A DNA stretch of 39,069 bases from Streptomyces swartbergensis (GTDB lineage Bacteria > Actinomycetota > Actinomycetes > Streptomycetales > Streptomycetaceae), in assembly GCF_002148965.1 (NCBI RefSeq), contig NZ_NGFN01000005.1, positions 27,987 through 67,055 on the forward strand. Direction: 5' to 3'. The notes under the pieces were generated by a model, which did not search any database, was not told the DNA's origin, and saw only the letters and a program-made list of their open reading frames with translations. Made by a program: the position numbers and the translations under genes. Below, piece by piece: positions 22,731 through 31,646 of the stretch. Within the stretch, counting starts at the first letter, position 1. Each line of letters opens with the position of its first letter.

Positions 22731-25108
22731 CGTCCGACGAGCGGCGCTGGGTGGTCCCCATGCCCCCGCCGAACGTCACCGGCACGCTGCACCTCGGCCA
22801 CGCCCTGACGCTGTCGGTGCAGGACGCCCTGGTCCGCTCCGCCCGGCTCGACGGCACGGACGTGCTGTACGTGCCGGGCACCGACCACGCGGGGCTCGGC
22901 ACCTACGCGGCGGTGCGCCGGGACGAGACGTTCCGGCCGGACCTGCCGGTGGCCGAGCGGACACGGGCCTGGGCCGACCACTACCGCAAGGTCATCGTCG
23001 GTCAGTTCCACGCCCTGGGCCTCGACTGCGACTGGGACACGGAACTGCACACGCTGTCCCCGGCGTACCGGGAGCTCGTCGACGGAACCTTCGTCCGACT
23101 GGCCGAGGCAGGGCTGCTGCACCGCTCGGCGCGGGTCATGCCGTGGTGCCCCTCCTGTCGCAGCACCGTCCCGGACGTGGAGCACTCGGTGGGCACCGAG
23201 CGGGTCCCGCTGGCGCTGCTGGCCGTGCGACCGCACGGCAGACCGCTGGTGGTGGAGCTCGCGGCGGCCGAGGAACTGTGGGGCGCGGTGGCGCTCGCCG
23301 TCCCCGAGGGGCACCCGGCGGCCGGCGGTACGGCCGTGCTGCCGGCCACCGGCCGGGAACTGCCCGTACTGGCGGCTGCGACCGGCGCACCGCGTCCGGT
23401 CGTACCCGCGCACCGGCAGCAGGACCTGGAACTCGCCGAGGCCCATGGACTGCCGTGGACCGGGATACTCGACGCCGACGGCCGCTCGCTGGTTCCGGAC
23501 CTGCCCGGACTGTCCAGGCAGGAGCTGCGCCGCGCGACGGTCGAGCGGTTCGGTCTGCGCACCGTCACACGCCAGTGCGCCGTCGAGCGCTGCGGGGTGT
23601 GCGGCAGCGAGCTGATGGCCCGGCTCCACCACCAGTGGTATCTGCGGCTGGCCCCGCTCATGGCCCCGGTGCGCACCGCACTGGACAACGGTGACCTGGT
23701 GATCCGGCCGAGCAGTGTGGAGCGCGAGGCGCGGCACTGGCTGGACTCCGCGCGCGACTGGTGCATCAGCCGCCAGATCCGCTGGGGTCAGCCGATTCCG
23801 GCGGTCGTCTGCGGTGACTGCGCCTACTGGACGCTGCCTCCCGCCGGATCCGGGAGCTGCCCCGACTGCGGTGGCGCCCTGCGGGCCGAGACCGATGTGT
23901 TCGACACCTGGTTCAACTCGGCCCACTGGCCGATCGCCGTCTCCGGCTGGCCGGCCGCCACCGCGCGGAGCCGGTATCCGGCCGCCGTGATGACGTCCGG
24001 CCGCGACATCCTGTTCTTCTGGTTCATCCGGCTGCTGGCCATCGGAACCTTCGTGACCGGCTCTCCGCCCACCCGCGAGTGCTGGCTGCACGGCCTCGTC
24101 GTGGACGAGCACGGTCAGAAGATGAGCAAGAGCCGCGGCAACGGCGTCACCCTGGACGACGCTCTCGCCGAGCACGGCCGCGACGTGCTGCGTGCGGCAC
24201 TGCTCTCCGCCTGCCGTGACGCCGAGGACATCAGGATCCGCCAGGACATCTTCACGCAGCAGGCGGTTGTCCGCCGCCGCGCCGCCGACCTGGCCGAACT
24301 CGTCGCGCGCACACCCGAGTCCGCTTCTCGGCCCACCGCCGCGGACGAGCTGGAGCACTACGCCCGGCAGGCCGCTCGGTCCACCCGGGCGGCCGTCCGC
24401 CGGCATCTGCAGGAGCGGCACTTCGACCGTGCCGTCGAGGCCGTCACCGCGTTCGGCACGCGTGTCCTGGGACGCTACGCAACCGTGCGCGCCAAGGCCG
24501 ACGGCGCCGGCGTCACCCCGCAGCTGCTGCTCGACCTCGCCGCCGTGTACGAGCCGTTCATGCCCGACACGGCGGCCGGGCTGCGCAAGGCGGCGGCCAC
24601 CCGCTCGGCCGCGGACTGGCTGCCCGACGAGCAGCTGGCCGCAGCGGTCCGGGCCGTCGTGGCGACGGTGGAGGAGGCGGAGCGGCTGCGCGGCGTGGCA
24701 GGCATCCCGGTCGGCGTCCCGGTGACCGTCGAGAGCACCGACACGGCGGTGGCCCGGCTGCTCGCGACGCGCTGGTTCGGGCACCTCAGCGAGGTGGCCC
24801 TGGTCCCGGGTCCGCCGCCGGACGGCGCCTTCGCGGTGAGGGTTCCCGGAGCCCCGGGGCTGCGCCTGTGGCTGCCCGCCGCGCTGAGCGCCCCGGTCCA
24901 CGACGACGTACGGCGCCGGCTGCGCAAGCTCGCCCGGGAACGGCGGCGACTGGCCCACCGGCTCGACCAGGTGCGTCACGGCCGCACGTCCGGCGTGTCG
25001 CGCGAGCGACTGGCCGGCCGGCTGGCCCGGGCCGAGGAGGCCACCCACGAGCTGCGCGGCGTCATGGCGGCGGTGGCCGACCGGCCGCAACCCGGCGGCC
25101 GGGGATGA
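22727..25108 (+). CDS. Valyl-tRNA synthetase-like protein, shortened, editing degraded
   Basis: 793 residues against roughly 860-950 for housekeeping ValRS. Catalytic motifs are intact: MPPPNVTGTLHLGHAL (HLGH 22-25), PGTDHAG and GQKMSKSRGN (KMSKS 465-469), plus DVFDTWFNSA. Zinc-type cysteines: CPSC, CGVCG and CGDC/CPDCGG. The CP1 editing domain is reduced: the TRPET segment is replaced and PAHDxxD reads PAHRQQD, losing a key Asp. The anticodon-binding part lacks the usual RNFxxKLWNA stretch, and a coiled-coil C-terminus remains. It starts with GTG overlapping the previous stop and overlaps the next gene (ATGA). It should activate valine or a similar amino acid; likely target is the tRNA-like RNA at 17408. 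A resistance copy of ValRS is the main alternative. Confidence 0.85.
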   Translation: MTSDERRWVVPMPPPNVTGTLHLGHALTLSVQDALVRSARLDGTDVLYVPGTDHAGLGTYAAVRRDETFRPDLPVAERTRAWADHYRKVIVGQFHALGLDCDWDTELHTLSPAYRELVDGTFVRLAEAGLLHRSARVMPWCPSCRSTVPDVEHSVGTERVPLALLAVRPHGRPLVVELAAAEELWGAVALAVPEGHPAAGGTAVLPATGRELPVLAAATGAPRPVVPAHRQQDLELAEAHGLPWTGILDADGRSLVPDLPGLSRQELRRATVERFGLRTVTRQCAVERCGVCGSELMARLHHQWYLRLAPLMAPVRTALDNGDLVIRPSSVEREARHWLDSARDWCISRQIRWGQPIPAVVCGDCAYWTLPPAGSGSCPDCGGALRAETDVFDTWFNSAHWPIAVSGWPAATARSRYPAAVMTSGRDILFFWFIRLLAIGTFVTGSPPTRECWLHGLVVDEHGQKMSKSRGNGVTLDDALAEHGRDVLRAALLSACRDAEDIRIRQDIFTQQAVVRRRAADLAELVARTPESASRPTAADELEHYARQAARSTRAAVRRHLQERHFDRAVEAVTAFGTRVLGRYATVRAKADGAGVTPQLLLDLAAVYEPFMPDTAAGLRKAAATRSAADWLPDEQLAAAVRAVVATVEEAERLRGVAGIPVGVPVTVESTDTAVARLLATRWFGHLSEVALVPGPPPDGAFAVRVPGAPGLRLWLPAALSAPVHDDVRRRLRKLARERRRLAHRLDQVRHGRTSGVSRERLAGRLARAEEATHELRGVMAAVADRPQPGGRG

Positions 25109-27123
25109 CGGACGGGCGGATGAAGGTCTGCGTAGTAGGCGCAGGCCCGCGTGGCCTCTCGCTGGTGGAGCGGATCTGTGCGAACGTCCGGCGGTCGGCC
25201 GAGCCCCTCGCATGCACGGTCCACCTGGTCGACCCCGCCGCGCCCGGCGCGGGACGGGTGTGGCGCACCGACCAGTCGCGGCAGCTGCTGATGAACACGG
25301 TGGCCTCGCAGGTCACCATGTTCACCGACTCCAGCGTGACGATGCGCGGGCCGGTGGAACCGGGCCCGAGCCTGTACGAGTGGGCCCGCCGACTGGCTGC
25401 CGAGGCATCGCCGGACGCCCGCGGCGGGCCGGAGGAGGAGTACGGGGAGGAAACCCTGGCCGAGGCCCAGAGCCTGGGCCCGGACTCCTACCCCACGCGT
25501 GCCTTCTACGGCGGATACCTGCGGTGGGTGCTGCGTACCGTCGTGGACGGCGCCCCCGAGTCGGTGTCCGTGCGCTTCCACCGGTGTCGGGCGGTCGCGC
25601 TGGACGACGCCCCCGACGGGCAGGCGGTGACGTTGGAGGGCGGTGCGCGACTCACCGGCCTGGACGCGGTCGTCCTGGCCCAGGGGCACGTGTCCGCCCG
25701 GCCGGACCCGCACACCCTGACGCTGGCGTGCTTCGCGGAAGAGCACGGTCTGGCCCATGTGCCGCCGTGCAACCCCGCCGACGCGGACCTGTCCGCGATC
25801 CGGCCCGGTGAGCCGACACTCCTGAGCGGCCTCGGCCTGAACGCCTTCGACCACATCGCGCTGCTGACGGAGGGCCGCGGAGGCTCCTTCGAACGCAAGG
25901 GCGACGGGCTGGTCTACCTGCCCTCCGGCCGCGAGCCGCGGCTGTACGCCGGTTCGCGGCGCGGCGTTCCGTACCACGCCCGGGGCGAGAACGAGAAGGG
26001 CGCCTACGGCCGCCACGAACCACGGCTGCTGTCCCCGCCGGTGATCGCCCGGCTGCGCGCCGCGGCGGAGCACGGCACCCCGGCGGACTTCCGTACGGAC
26101 GTGTGGCCGCTGATCGCCAAGGAGGTGGAGAGCGTCTACTACGGCGCCCTCCTCGCCCGGCGCGGAGGCCGTGCGGCGACCGGGGCGTTCACCGCACGGT
26201 TCCTGGCCGCGGCCCGCGGCGCCGAGGAGGACGCGCTGCTGACCCGGCACGGCATCGGCCGCGGCGAGCGCTTTGACTGGGAGTGGATCCAACGCCCCTA
26301 CTGCGCCCGGGACTTCGCCACCCAGGACAGCTACCGGGACTGGCTGCTGGAGTATCTGCGGCAGGACGTCCGGGCGGCGCGGGAGGGCAACGTCAGCGGA
26401 CCGCTCAAGGCAGCGCTGGACGTCCTGCGGGACCTGCGCAACGAGGTACGGCTGGTCGTGGACCACGCGGGCATCAGCGGCGAGTCCTACCGCGACGACC
26501 TGGACGGCTGGTACACGCCGCTGAACGCGTTCCTGTCCATCGGACCGCCGGCCCAGCGGATCGAGGAGATGAGCGCGCTGATCGAGGCCGGGGTGCTCGA
26601 CGTGCTGGGCCCCGGGCTGCGCGTGTCGACCGACCCCGTCCGGCCGGCCTTCGTGGCGTGGTCGGCGCGGATCCCCGGACACCGGGTGCGGGTCTCCGCG
26701 CTGATCGAGGCCCGGCTGCCCCCGCCCTCCCTGCGGCGGACCGCCGATCCGCTGCTGTCGCACCTGCTGCGCACCTCACAGTGCCGCCCATACCGGATCC
26801 CCGGCCGCGGCGCGGAGGCGTACGAGACCGACGGGCTCGACGTCACCGACCGCCCCTACCGCCTGATCGACGCTCAGGGGCGGGCGCACCCGCGCCGGTT
26901 CGCCTACGGCGTGCCCACGGAAGCGGTGCACTGGGTCACGGCCGCCGGGATCAGACCCGGGGTCGACTCCGTCACCCTGGGCGATTCGGACGCGATCGCC
27001 CGTGCGGTGCTCGGCCTGGCCGAGGCGGCCGCACCGGCTCCCCTCGACGCGGTCGGCGCAGGCGGTTCGCACTGCTCAGGCAGTCGGGCCGACGGTTTAC
27101 GAAAGGCGGATTGCCATGGTTGA
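25105..27123 (+). CDS. CreE-like flavin monooxygenase (aspartate N-oxygenase candidate)
   Basis: 672 residues. The N-terminal FAD fold has GAGPRG (12-17), then GRVWRTDQSRQLLMNTVASQ and PGPSLYEWARRLA, characteristic of the large FAD/NAD(P)-binding family that contains CreE and FzmM. These oxidise L-aspartate to nitrosuccinate in nitrous-acid (ANS) pathways. The call is supported by the next gene, a CreD-like lyase: the two nearly always occur as a pair. ATG 25105 overlaps the synthetase stop. A rare TTA codon (27097-27099, codon 665) lies near the end, so full translation needs the bldA tRNA. Paralogs of this FAD family with other roles exist, so confirmation is needed. Confidence 0.7.
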   Translation: MTDGRMKVCVVGAGPRGLSLVERICANVRRSAEPLACTVHLVDPAAPGAGRVWRTDQSRQLLMNTVASQVTMFTDSSVTMRGPVEPGPSLYEWARRLAAEASPDARGGPEEEYGEETLAEAQSLGPDSYPTRAFYGGYLRWVLRTVVDGAPESVSVRFHRCRAVALDDAPDGQAVTLEGGARLTGLDAVVLAQGHVSARPDPHTLTLACFAEEHGLAHVPPCNPADADLSAIRPGEPTLLSGLGLNAFDHIALLTEGRGGSFERKGDGLVYLPSGREPRLYAGSRRGVPYHARGENEKGAYGRHEPRLLSPPVIARLRAAAEHGTPADFRTDVWPLIAKEVESVYYGALLARRGGRAATGAFTARFLAAARGAEEDALLTRHGIGRGERFDWEWIQRPYCARDFATQDSYRDWLLEYLRQDVRAAREGNVSGPLKAALDVLRDLRNEVRLVVDHAGISGESYRDDLDGWYTPLNAFLSIGPPAQRIEEMSALIEAGVLDVLGPGLRVSTDPVRPAFVAWSARIPGHRVRVSALIEARLPPPSLRRTADPLLSHLLRTSQCRPYRIPGRGAEAYETDGLDVTDRPYRLIDAQGRAHPRRFAYGVPTEAVHWVTAAGIRPGVDSVTLGDSDAIARAVLGLAEAAAPAPLDAVGAGGSHCSGSRADGLRKADCHG

Positions 27124-28537
27124 AGAGGTGAGCGCCTCCTTGGACGTGGGCCTGCTGTCCCCGGTCCGCGCGGGCTGCCCGGTGGAGGAGGCCGTCTGTG
27201 ACCGGGCCTGGCTGCAGGCCATGCTGGAGGCCGAGGCCGGTCTCGCCCGAGCCCAGGCGAGGCTGGGCACCGTTCCCGCGACGGCCGCCCGCGCGATCAC
27301 CGAAGCGGTCCGGGGCTCGCACTTCAGCGACGCGGACCTGGTCGCCGTGGCCCGCGCGGCACGGGAGACCGCCAACCCCGTGGTCGCTCTGGTCAAGAGC
27401 CTGACCTCGGTCGTCGCGGCGATCGAACCGACGGCGGCCGACTACGTCCATCGCGGGTCCACCAGCCAGGACATCTTCGACACCGGCGCCATGATCGTCG
27501 CCGACCGGTCCCTGCGGACGGTACGCGCCGACCTGGGGCGCACCGCGACGGCCCTGGCCGCCCTCGTCGAACGGCACCGCGACACCCCGATGGCCGGACG
27601 CACCCTCGCCCTGCATGCCGTGCCGACCACCTTCGGCCTCAAGGCGGGGGGCTGGCTCGACCTCGTGCTGGACGCCGTCGAACGGCTCGACGGTCTGCTG
27701 ACCGAAGGACTTCCCGTCTCCCTCGGCGGCGCGGCGGGCACCCTGGCCGGGTACCTGGAGTACGCGCGTCCGCTGGACGACGGCGCCTACGTGGAGCAGT
27801 TGGCCCGCGCCTTCGCCGAGGAGGTGGAGCTCGGTCACCGCCCGACCCTGCCCTGGCACGCGCTGCGCACACCGGTCGCGGACATCGCCGCCGTGACGGC
27901 GTTCGTCACGGGTGCCCTCGGCAAGCTGGCCGTCGACGTGCTGGTGCTGGCGCGGACCGAGATCGCCGAGGTCGCGGAGCCGACCGCCGCCGGCCGCGGA
28001 GCGTCCTCGGCCATGCCGCACAAACGCAACCCCGTGCTCGCGACCATGATCCGCTCGGCCGCCCTCCAGGTGCCGGTGCTCGCGGCGGGGCTCACCCAGG
28101 GCCTGGCGACAGAGGACGAGCGGTCCGCCGGGATGTGGCACGCCGAGTGGCAGATGCTGCGCGAGTGCCTGCGCCTGTGCGGCGGCGCCGCACACACTGC
28201 CGTAGAGCTCGCCGAAGGCCTCCAGGCCCGCCCGGAGCGGATGCTGGCGAACCTCGAACTGACCGGGAACCAGCTCGTCTCGGAGCGGCTGACGGCGGTG
28301 CTGGCTCCACGCCTGGGCAAGGCCGTCGCACGCGAACTGCTCACCCGGGCGTCAGCGGCCTCGGCCGACACCGGGCGTCCACTCGGTGACCTGCTGGCCG
28401 AGACAACCGGACTCGAGGACCACCTGGACCTCTCGGAGCTGCCCATGCTCCTCGACCCGGCGCGGTACACGGGTGCTGCCGGCGCTCTGGCCGACCGCGT
28501 CCTGGACCGCTACGCGAAAGGAACGCCATGGACGTGA
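27116..28537 (+). CDS. CreD-like lyase (nitrosuccinate lyase candidate)
   Basis: 473 residues of the aspartase/fumarase superfamily, in the PcaB/adenylosuccinate-lyase-like branch. Seen: HRGSTSQDIFDT (112-123), the mobile signature loop GASSAMPHKRNP (295-306) with the catalytic Ser, and TEDERSAGMWHAEW. In cremeomycin, fosfazinomycin and related pathways such a lyase splits nitrosuccinate into nitrous acid and fumarate. The gene overlaps the CreE-like gene by 8 bases and the nitroreductase gene by 10. On its own it could also be a cycloisomerase or another lyase; the pairing decides the call. Confidence 0.75.
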   Translation: MVEEVSASLDVGLLSPVRAGCPVEEAVCDRAWLQAMLEAEAGLARAQARLGTVPATAARAITEAVRGSHFSDADLVAVARAARETANPVVALVKSLTSVVAAIEPTAADYVHRGSTSQDIFDTGAMIVADRSLRTVRADLGRTATALAALVERHRDTPMAGRTLALHAVPTTFGLKAGGWLDLVLDAVERLDGLLTEGLPVSLGGAAGTLAGYLEYARPLDDGAYVEQLARAFAEEVELGHRPTLPWHALRTPVADIAAVTAFVTGALGKLAVDVLVLARTEIAEVAEPTAAGRGASSAMPHKRNPVLATMIRSAALQVPVLAAGLTQGLATEDERSAGMWHAEWQMLRECLRLCGGAAHTAVELAEGLQARPERMLANLELTGNQLVSERLTAVLAPRLGKAVARELLTRASAASADTGRPLGDLLAETTGLEDHLDLSELPMLLDPARYTGAAGALADRVLDRYAKGTPWT

Positions 28538-29112
28538 TGACCGCTGTGCTCACCCGTCGCAGCGAGCATCGGCTGGTCGAGCCGTCCCCCTCCATGGAGG
28601 AGCTGACCTACCTGCTCAAGGCGGCGTCATGTGCCGCCGACCACGGCCGGTTGCGCCCGTGGCGATGGCTGCTGGTCAGTGGTGACGACCGGCGGGCGCT
28701 GGGCGAGGTGATGGCCGAGTGCAACGGCAAGAGCGTCGCGTCGATGGTCGCCAAGACACACCGTGCCCCGCTCCTCGCCGGGCTGATCCTCTCCCCGGAC
28801 ACCCGCTCCCGCGTGCCCGAGTGGGAACAACTGGCCGCCGCCACCGGCATGGTGACGTCGCTGATGCTGCTGCTGCACGCGCGTGGCTTCGGCAGCATCT
28901 GGCGGACCGGCGAGCAGGCCGACGCGGCGCCGATGCGGCGGTTTCTGTCCGTGGACGAACACGAGCGCGCTCTGGGCTGGTTGTATATGGGAACACCGGT
29001 CCGCGACGGATCCGTGGCGAGGCGCCGGCAGCCTCTGGACGTCGGCTCACGGCTGCAGGTCTTCTCGGCGCCGAACGACGTGGAACCGCAACTGGTCTCG
29101 GCACGGAGGTAG
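28528..29112 (+). CDS. Nitroreductase-family flavoprotein
   Basis: 194 residues, of the small YdjA-like nitroreductase type: MDVMTAVLTRRSEHRLVEPS (RRS-R FMN motif), AASCAADHGRLRPWRW and ALGWLYMGTP near the end. Such FMN homodimers reduce nitro groups, quinones or act as dehydrogenases on cyclic amines. The ATG at 28528 has AAAGGA upstream and overlaps the lyase gene. In a pathway that makes nitrous acid it could reduce a nitro/nitroso intermediate or set a double bond. Substrate unknown. Confidence 0.87.
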   Translation: MDVMTAVLTRRSEHRLVEPSPSMEELTYLLKAASCAADHGRLRPWRWLLVSGDDRRALGEVMAECNGKSVASMVAKTHRAPLLAGLILSPDTRSRVPEWEQLAAATGMVTSLMLLLHARGFGSIWRTGEQADAAPMRRFLSVDEHERALGWLYMGTPVRDGSVARRRQPLDVGSRLQVFSAPNDVEPQLVSARR

Positions 29113-29122
29113 CTCGACAGCG

Positions 29123-29578
29123 ATGCTCGACGACGACATGCGCCGCCTGGTCGCGGCACAGGGGCTGGGCTTCGTCGCCACGGTCCGCCCGGACGGCACC
29201 CCGAACCTGTCTCCCAAGGGAACGACCGAGGTGTGGGACGACGAGCACCTGGTCTTCCTGGATCTGTACTCGCCGGGCACGGTCGCCAACCTCGCCGCGA
29301 ACCCGGCGGTGGAGATCAATGTCGTGGACCCGGTGCGCCGCAAGGGCTACCGCTTCCGCGGGGTGGGTCAGGTGTTCACGCAAGGGGAGACGTACGACCG
29401 GATCGTGCGGCGCTTCGCGCGTGAGCGGGGCACCGATCCGGCGCGTGTCAACTCCGCCGTCCTGATCCGCGTGCTGAAGGCCGACGCGCTCGTCTCACCG
29501 GCGTACGAAGGCGGTGCCACGGAGGAGGAGATCGCCGCGCGCTGGCGTGCGCGGCTGCTCTCCGGGGAGTCCGCGTGA
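29123..29578 (+). CDS. PPOX-class FMN-binding split-barrel protein
   Basis: 151 residues: AQGLGFVATVRPDGTPNLSP, KGTTEVWDDEHLVFLDLYSP, then NPAVEINVVDP and RKGYRFRGVGQVF. This is the pyridoxamine-5'-phosphate-oxidase-like fold that binds FMN or F420. Relatives reduce or oxidise small substrates or act as flavin carriers. It lies 10 bp after the nitroreductase and overlaps the MFS gene start (GTGA). Exact cofactor not readable. Confidence 0.85.
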   Translation: MLDDDMRRLVAAQGLGFVATVRPDGTPNLSPKGTTEVWDDEHLVFLDLYSPGTVANLAANPAVEINVVDPVRRKGYRFRGVGQVFTQGETYDRIVRRFARERGTDPARVNSAVLIRVLKADALVSPAYEGGATEEEIAARWRARLLSGESA

Positions 29579-30849
29579 GCGCACAACCGGAGGGCGGGCC
29601 GGCGTTACCGTCCACGGCCCCCGCCGAGGAGCGCGATCGCCGGCTGAACCGCGCGATACGCCCCTTGCTGGTCCAGTACGTCCTCGCCTTCACCGGGTAT
29701 CTGTCGCTCACCCCGGTCCTGGCCGTCCTCGTCAGGGACGGCTGGCACCAGTCCGGCCTGGTCGTCGGGCTGGCGCTGATGGTGTTCAGCTGCTCCTCCC
29801 GGGCCGGCTCGATCGTGTTGAGCCCGTGGCTGGAGGGCAGGTCGGGCGTCAGGGTGCTGCTGCTGGCCAACCTGCTGTCCGGCAGCTGTTTCCTCACCAT
29901 GTCGGTCGCCCACTCCGTGCTGCCGCTCATCGTGCTGCTCGCGGCGGGCGGCACCGGGGTGAGCCTCAACGGCCTGGTCGTACGGTCGGTCGTCGCCGAG
30001 TGGACCAGCGGCTCCCCGGCCCAGGTCACGGCCTTCGCGAAGCTGAATGTCATGCTGAACCTCGCGGCGGCGGTCGGACCGCTCATCGGCACCGCCGTGC
30101 TGGACACCGACGCCCCCTGGCGGCTGATGGTCGTGATCGCCGCCGGGTACTACGCAGCGGCCCTGTCGATGCTGTTCGTCGTGCGCAAGGAGGGCAAGGG
30201 CTTCGAGCGGGGCGGCAAGCGCTTCTCCCTCCGGCAGTACTGGACGGCGCTGCGCTCGTCACCGTTCCTGCGCCATGTGGTGCTGGTGTCCACCGTCGGG
30301 TGGGTGCTCTACGCGCAGATGTACTCGGCGCTGCCGCTGTACCTGTTCGCCACCGCGGGCTCCAAGCTCCAGGTGGCCACGTACTTCACCATGAGCGCGC
30401 TCATCATCGTGGTGCTCCAGATCCCCGCCTCGAAGGGGGTGGCACGGCTCATGGAGGCCCACGGTGTCGCGCTGACCACGGTGATCGGCACCGGCATGGG
30501 ATGCTTCGCGGCGGCCTTCGCGGTGCTCGCCCTGTCTGGGGGCAACCCGGTCGCCACGTACGCGGCGGTGGCGACGTTCACGCTCGGCGAGATCCTGTTC
30601 GCGCCGTCCGTGGACACGGCGTTCGCGAAGTCGCGCGACAAGTCGACCGGCAGCTTCGTCGCCGTCTACACCGGCAAGCAGTTCACCCTCGCCACGGGAG
30701 AGGGACTGGGCATGCTCCTCGGCGGCGGCTTCTTCGAGTACGTGCGGGGCGTCTTCTCGCCCACCGTGTACTGGGCGGCCTTCGCCGCGGCGGGCGCCGT
30801 GGCCGCGGCCGGGACGGTGCTGCGGCGCGTCCGGATGCCGTCCGTCTGA
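29575..30849 (+). CDS. MFS transporter, probable product exporter
   Basis: 424 residues with about twelve hydrophobic helices, a basic middle loop (VVRKEGKGFERGGKR) splitting two halves of six, and the MFS motif-like segment SPWLEGRSGVRVLL after helix 2. The GTG start overlaps the previous stop. A TTA codon at 29605-29607 (codon 11) makes translation bldA-dependent. As the last gene of the operon it most likely exports the product and gives self-protection. Direction and substrate are inferred from position. Confidence 0.88.
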   Translation: MSAQPEGGPALPSTAPAEERDRRLNRAIRPLLVQYVLAFTGYLSLTPVLAVLVRDGWHQSGLVVGLALMVFSCSSRAGSIVLSPWLEGRSGVRVLLLANLLSGSCFLTMSVAHSVLPLIVLLAAGGTGVSLNGLVVRSVVAEWTSGSPAQVTAFAKLNVMLNLAAAVGPLIGTAVLDTDAPWRLMVVIAAGYYAAALSMLFVVRKEGKGFERGGKRFSLRQYWTALRSSPFLRHVVLVSTVGWVLYAQMYSALPLYLFATAGSKLQVATYFTMSALIIVVLQIPASKGVARLMEAHGVALTTVIGTGMGCFAAAFAVLALSGGNPVATYAAVATFTLGEILFAPSVDTAFAKSRDKSTGSFVAVYTGKQFTLATGEGLGMLLGGGFFEYVRGVFSPTVYWAAFAAAGAVAAAGTVLRRVRMPSV

Positions 30850-31035
30850 CGGCGCGCGCGTCCTCTTCCTCTACGCCCTCTCAATACTGTTCTCCCTTAT
30901 GTCCCTTCTGTAACACCACCCTCTGTCACCGCAAGAAAAGTTTTCGAAGATCTCACGTCCCGGTACGCCGGACGGAACACAGAGATGACAGAGCGCACTT
31001 ACGTTGGTGGTCTGCGCTGGGACGAGGAGAACTCG

Positions 31036-31542
31036 GTGAGCACTCAGAGGATGGCGCGCCAACGGCCCTTCCATCGGAGCCTCGCGTTCTGGGTCCTGCT
31101 GGCACTGGGGCTCGGCGCCGCATTCAGGGCGATATTACCCGAGGACGGGGCACGCTTACGCGTACTGCCCGACCTGTTCCTTTCCGTCATGACGATGTTC
31201 ATAGCGCCGCTCGTGTTCACCACGGTGGTCGGCGCGATCGCCGTGCTCGGCGATTTCCGGCGCTTCGGCCGCTTGTCGGCCGGCGTTCCTCTTCTCGGTC
31301 GCCCACGGCTACGCGGGCGGACAGCCGGGGCTTCGGCGACCCCCCGCTCCTGCCGGCATGAACTCGATCCCGGTCCAGGGAATCGGCCTCGTCGTAGGAA
31401 TCGACCGACTGATGTCGGAGGGACGTGCCGTGACCAACCTGACGGTGACCGCCTGCGCCACACGCTCGCTGCCTCACTCACGGTGGATCCCGACCGCCCC
31501 GGGGACGATCCCTCGGTCGTGAAGACCGAGATCTCCCGCTAG
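31036..31542 (+). pseudogene. Internally deleted DctA-like symporter gene
   Basis: A GAGGAG ribosome site and GTG at 31036 start a good symporter N-terminus: HRSLAFWVLLALGLGAAFRA and LFLSVMTMFIAPLVFTTVVG. After about 80 codons homology ends. Another frame then gives the C-terminal signature GIGLVVGIDRLMSEGRAVTN (about 31379-31438), and the first frame resumes with DDPSVVKTEISR and a stop. Some 300 residues of the transporter core are missing and at least two frameshifts exist, so it cannot work. Two TTA codons lie in the N-terminal part. An intact dctA stands at 36204-37577 on the other strand. Confidence 0.75.
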
Positions 31543-31646
31543 GGCCCCTTCGCCCCGCCGCGGCACCGGGCCTGCACAGACCCGGTGGCCCTCACACATG
31601 TCACCGACCTCCATCCTGTGGCCCCCACCAAGGAGAAGTCAGAAAC

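Noticed and set aside
20663..25108. Single 1481-codon plus-strand protein containing the synthetase
   Set aside because: Its first 690 codons lie in a shadow frame of the clan-CD-like gene; the real start is the GTG at 22727 overlapping the previous stop.
22238..25213. 991-codon open frame on the minus strand opposite the synthetase gene
   Set aside because: The opposite strand carries unmistakable HLGH and KMSKS motifs; this frame is an antisense artefact of GC-rich codon use.
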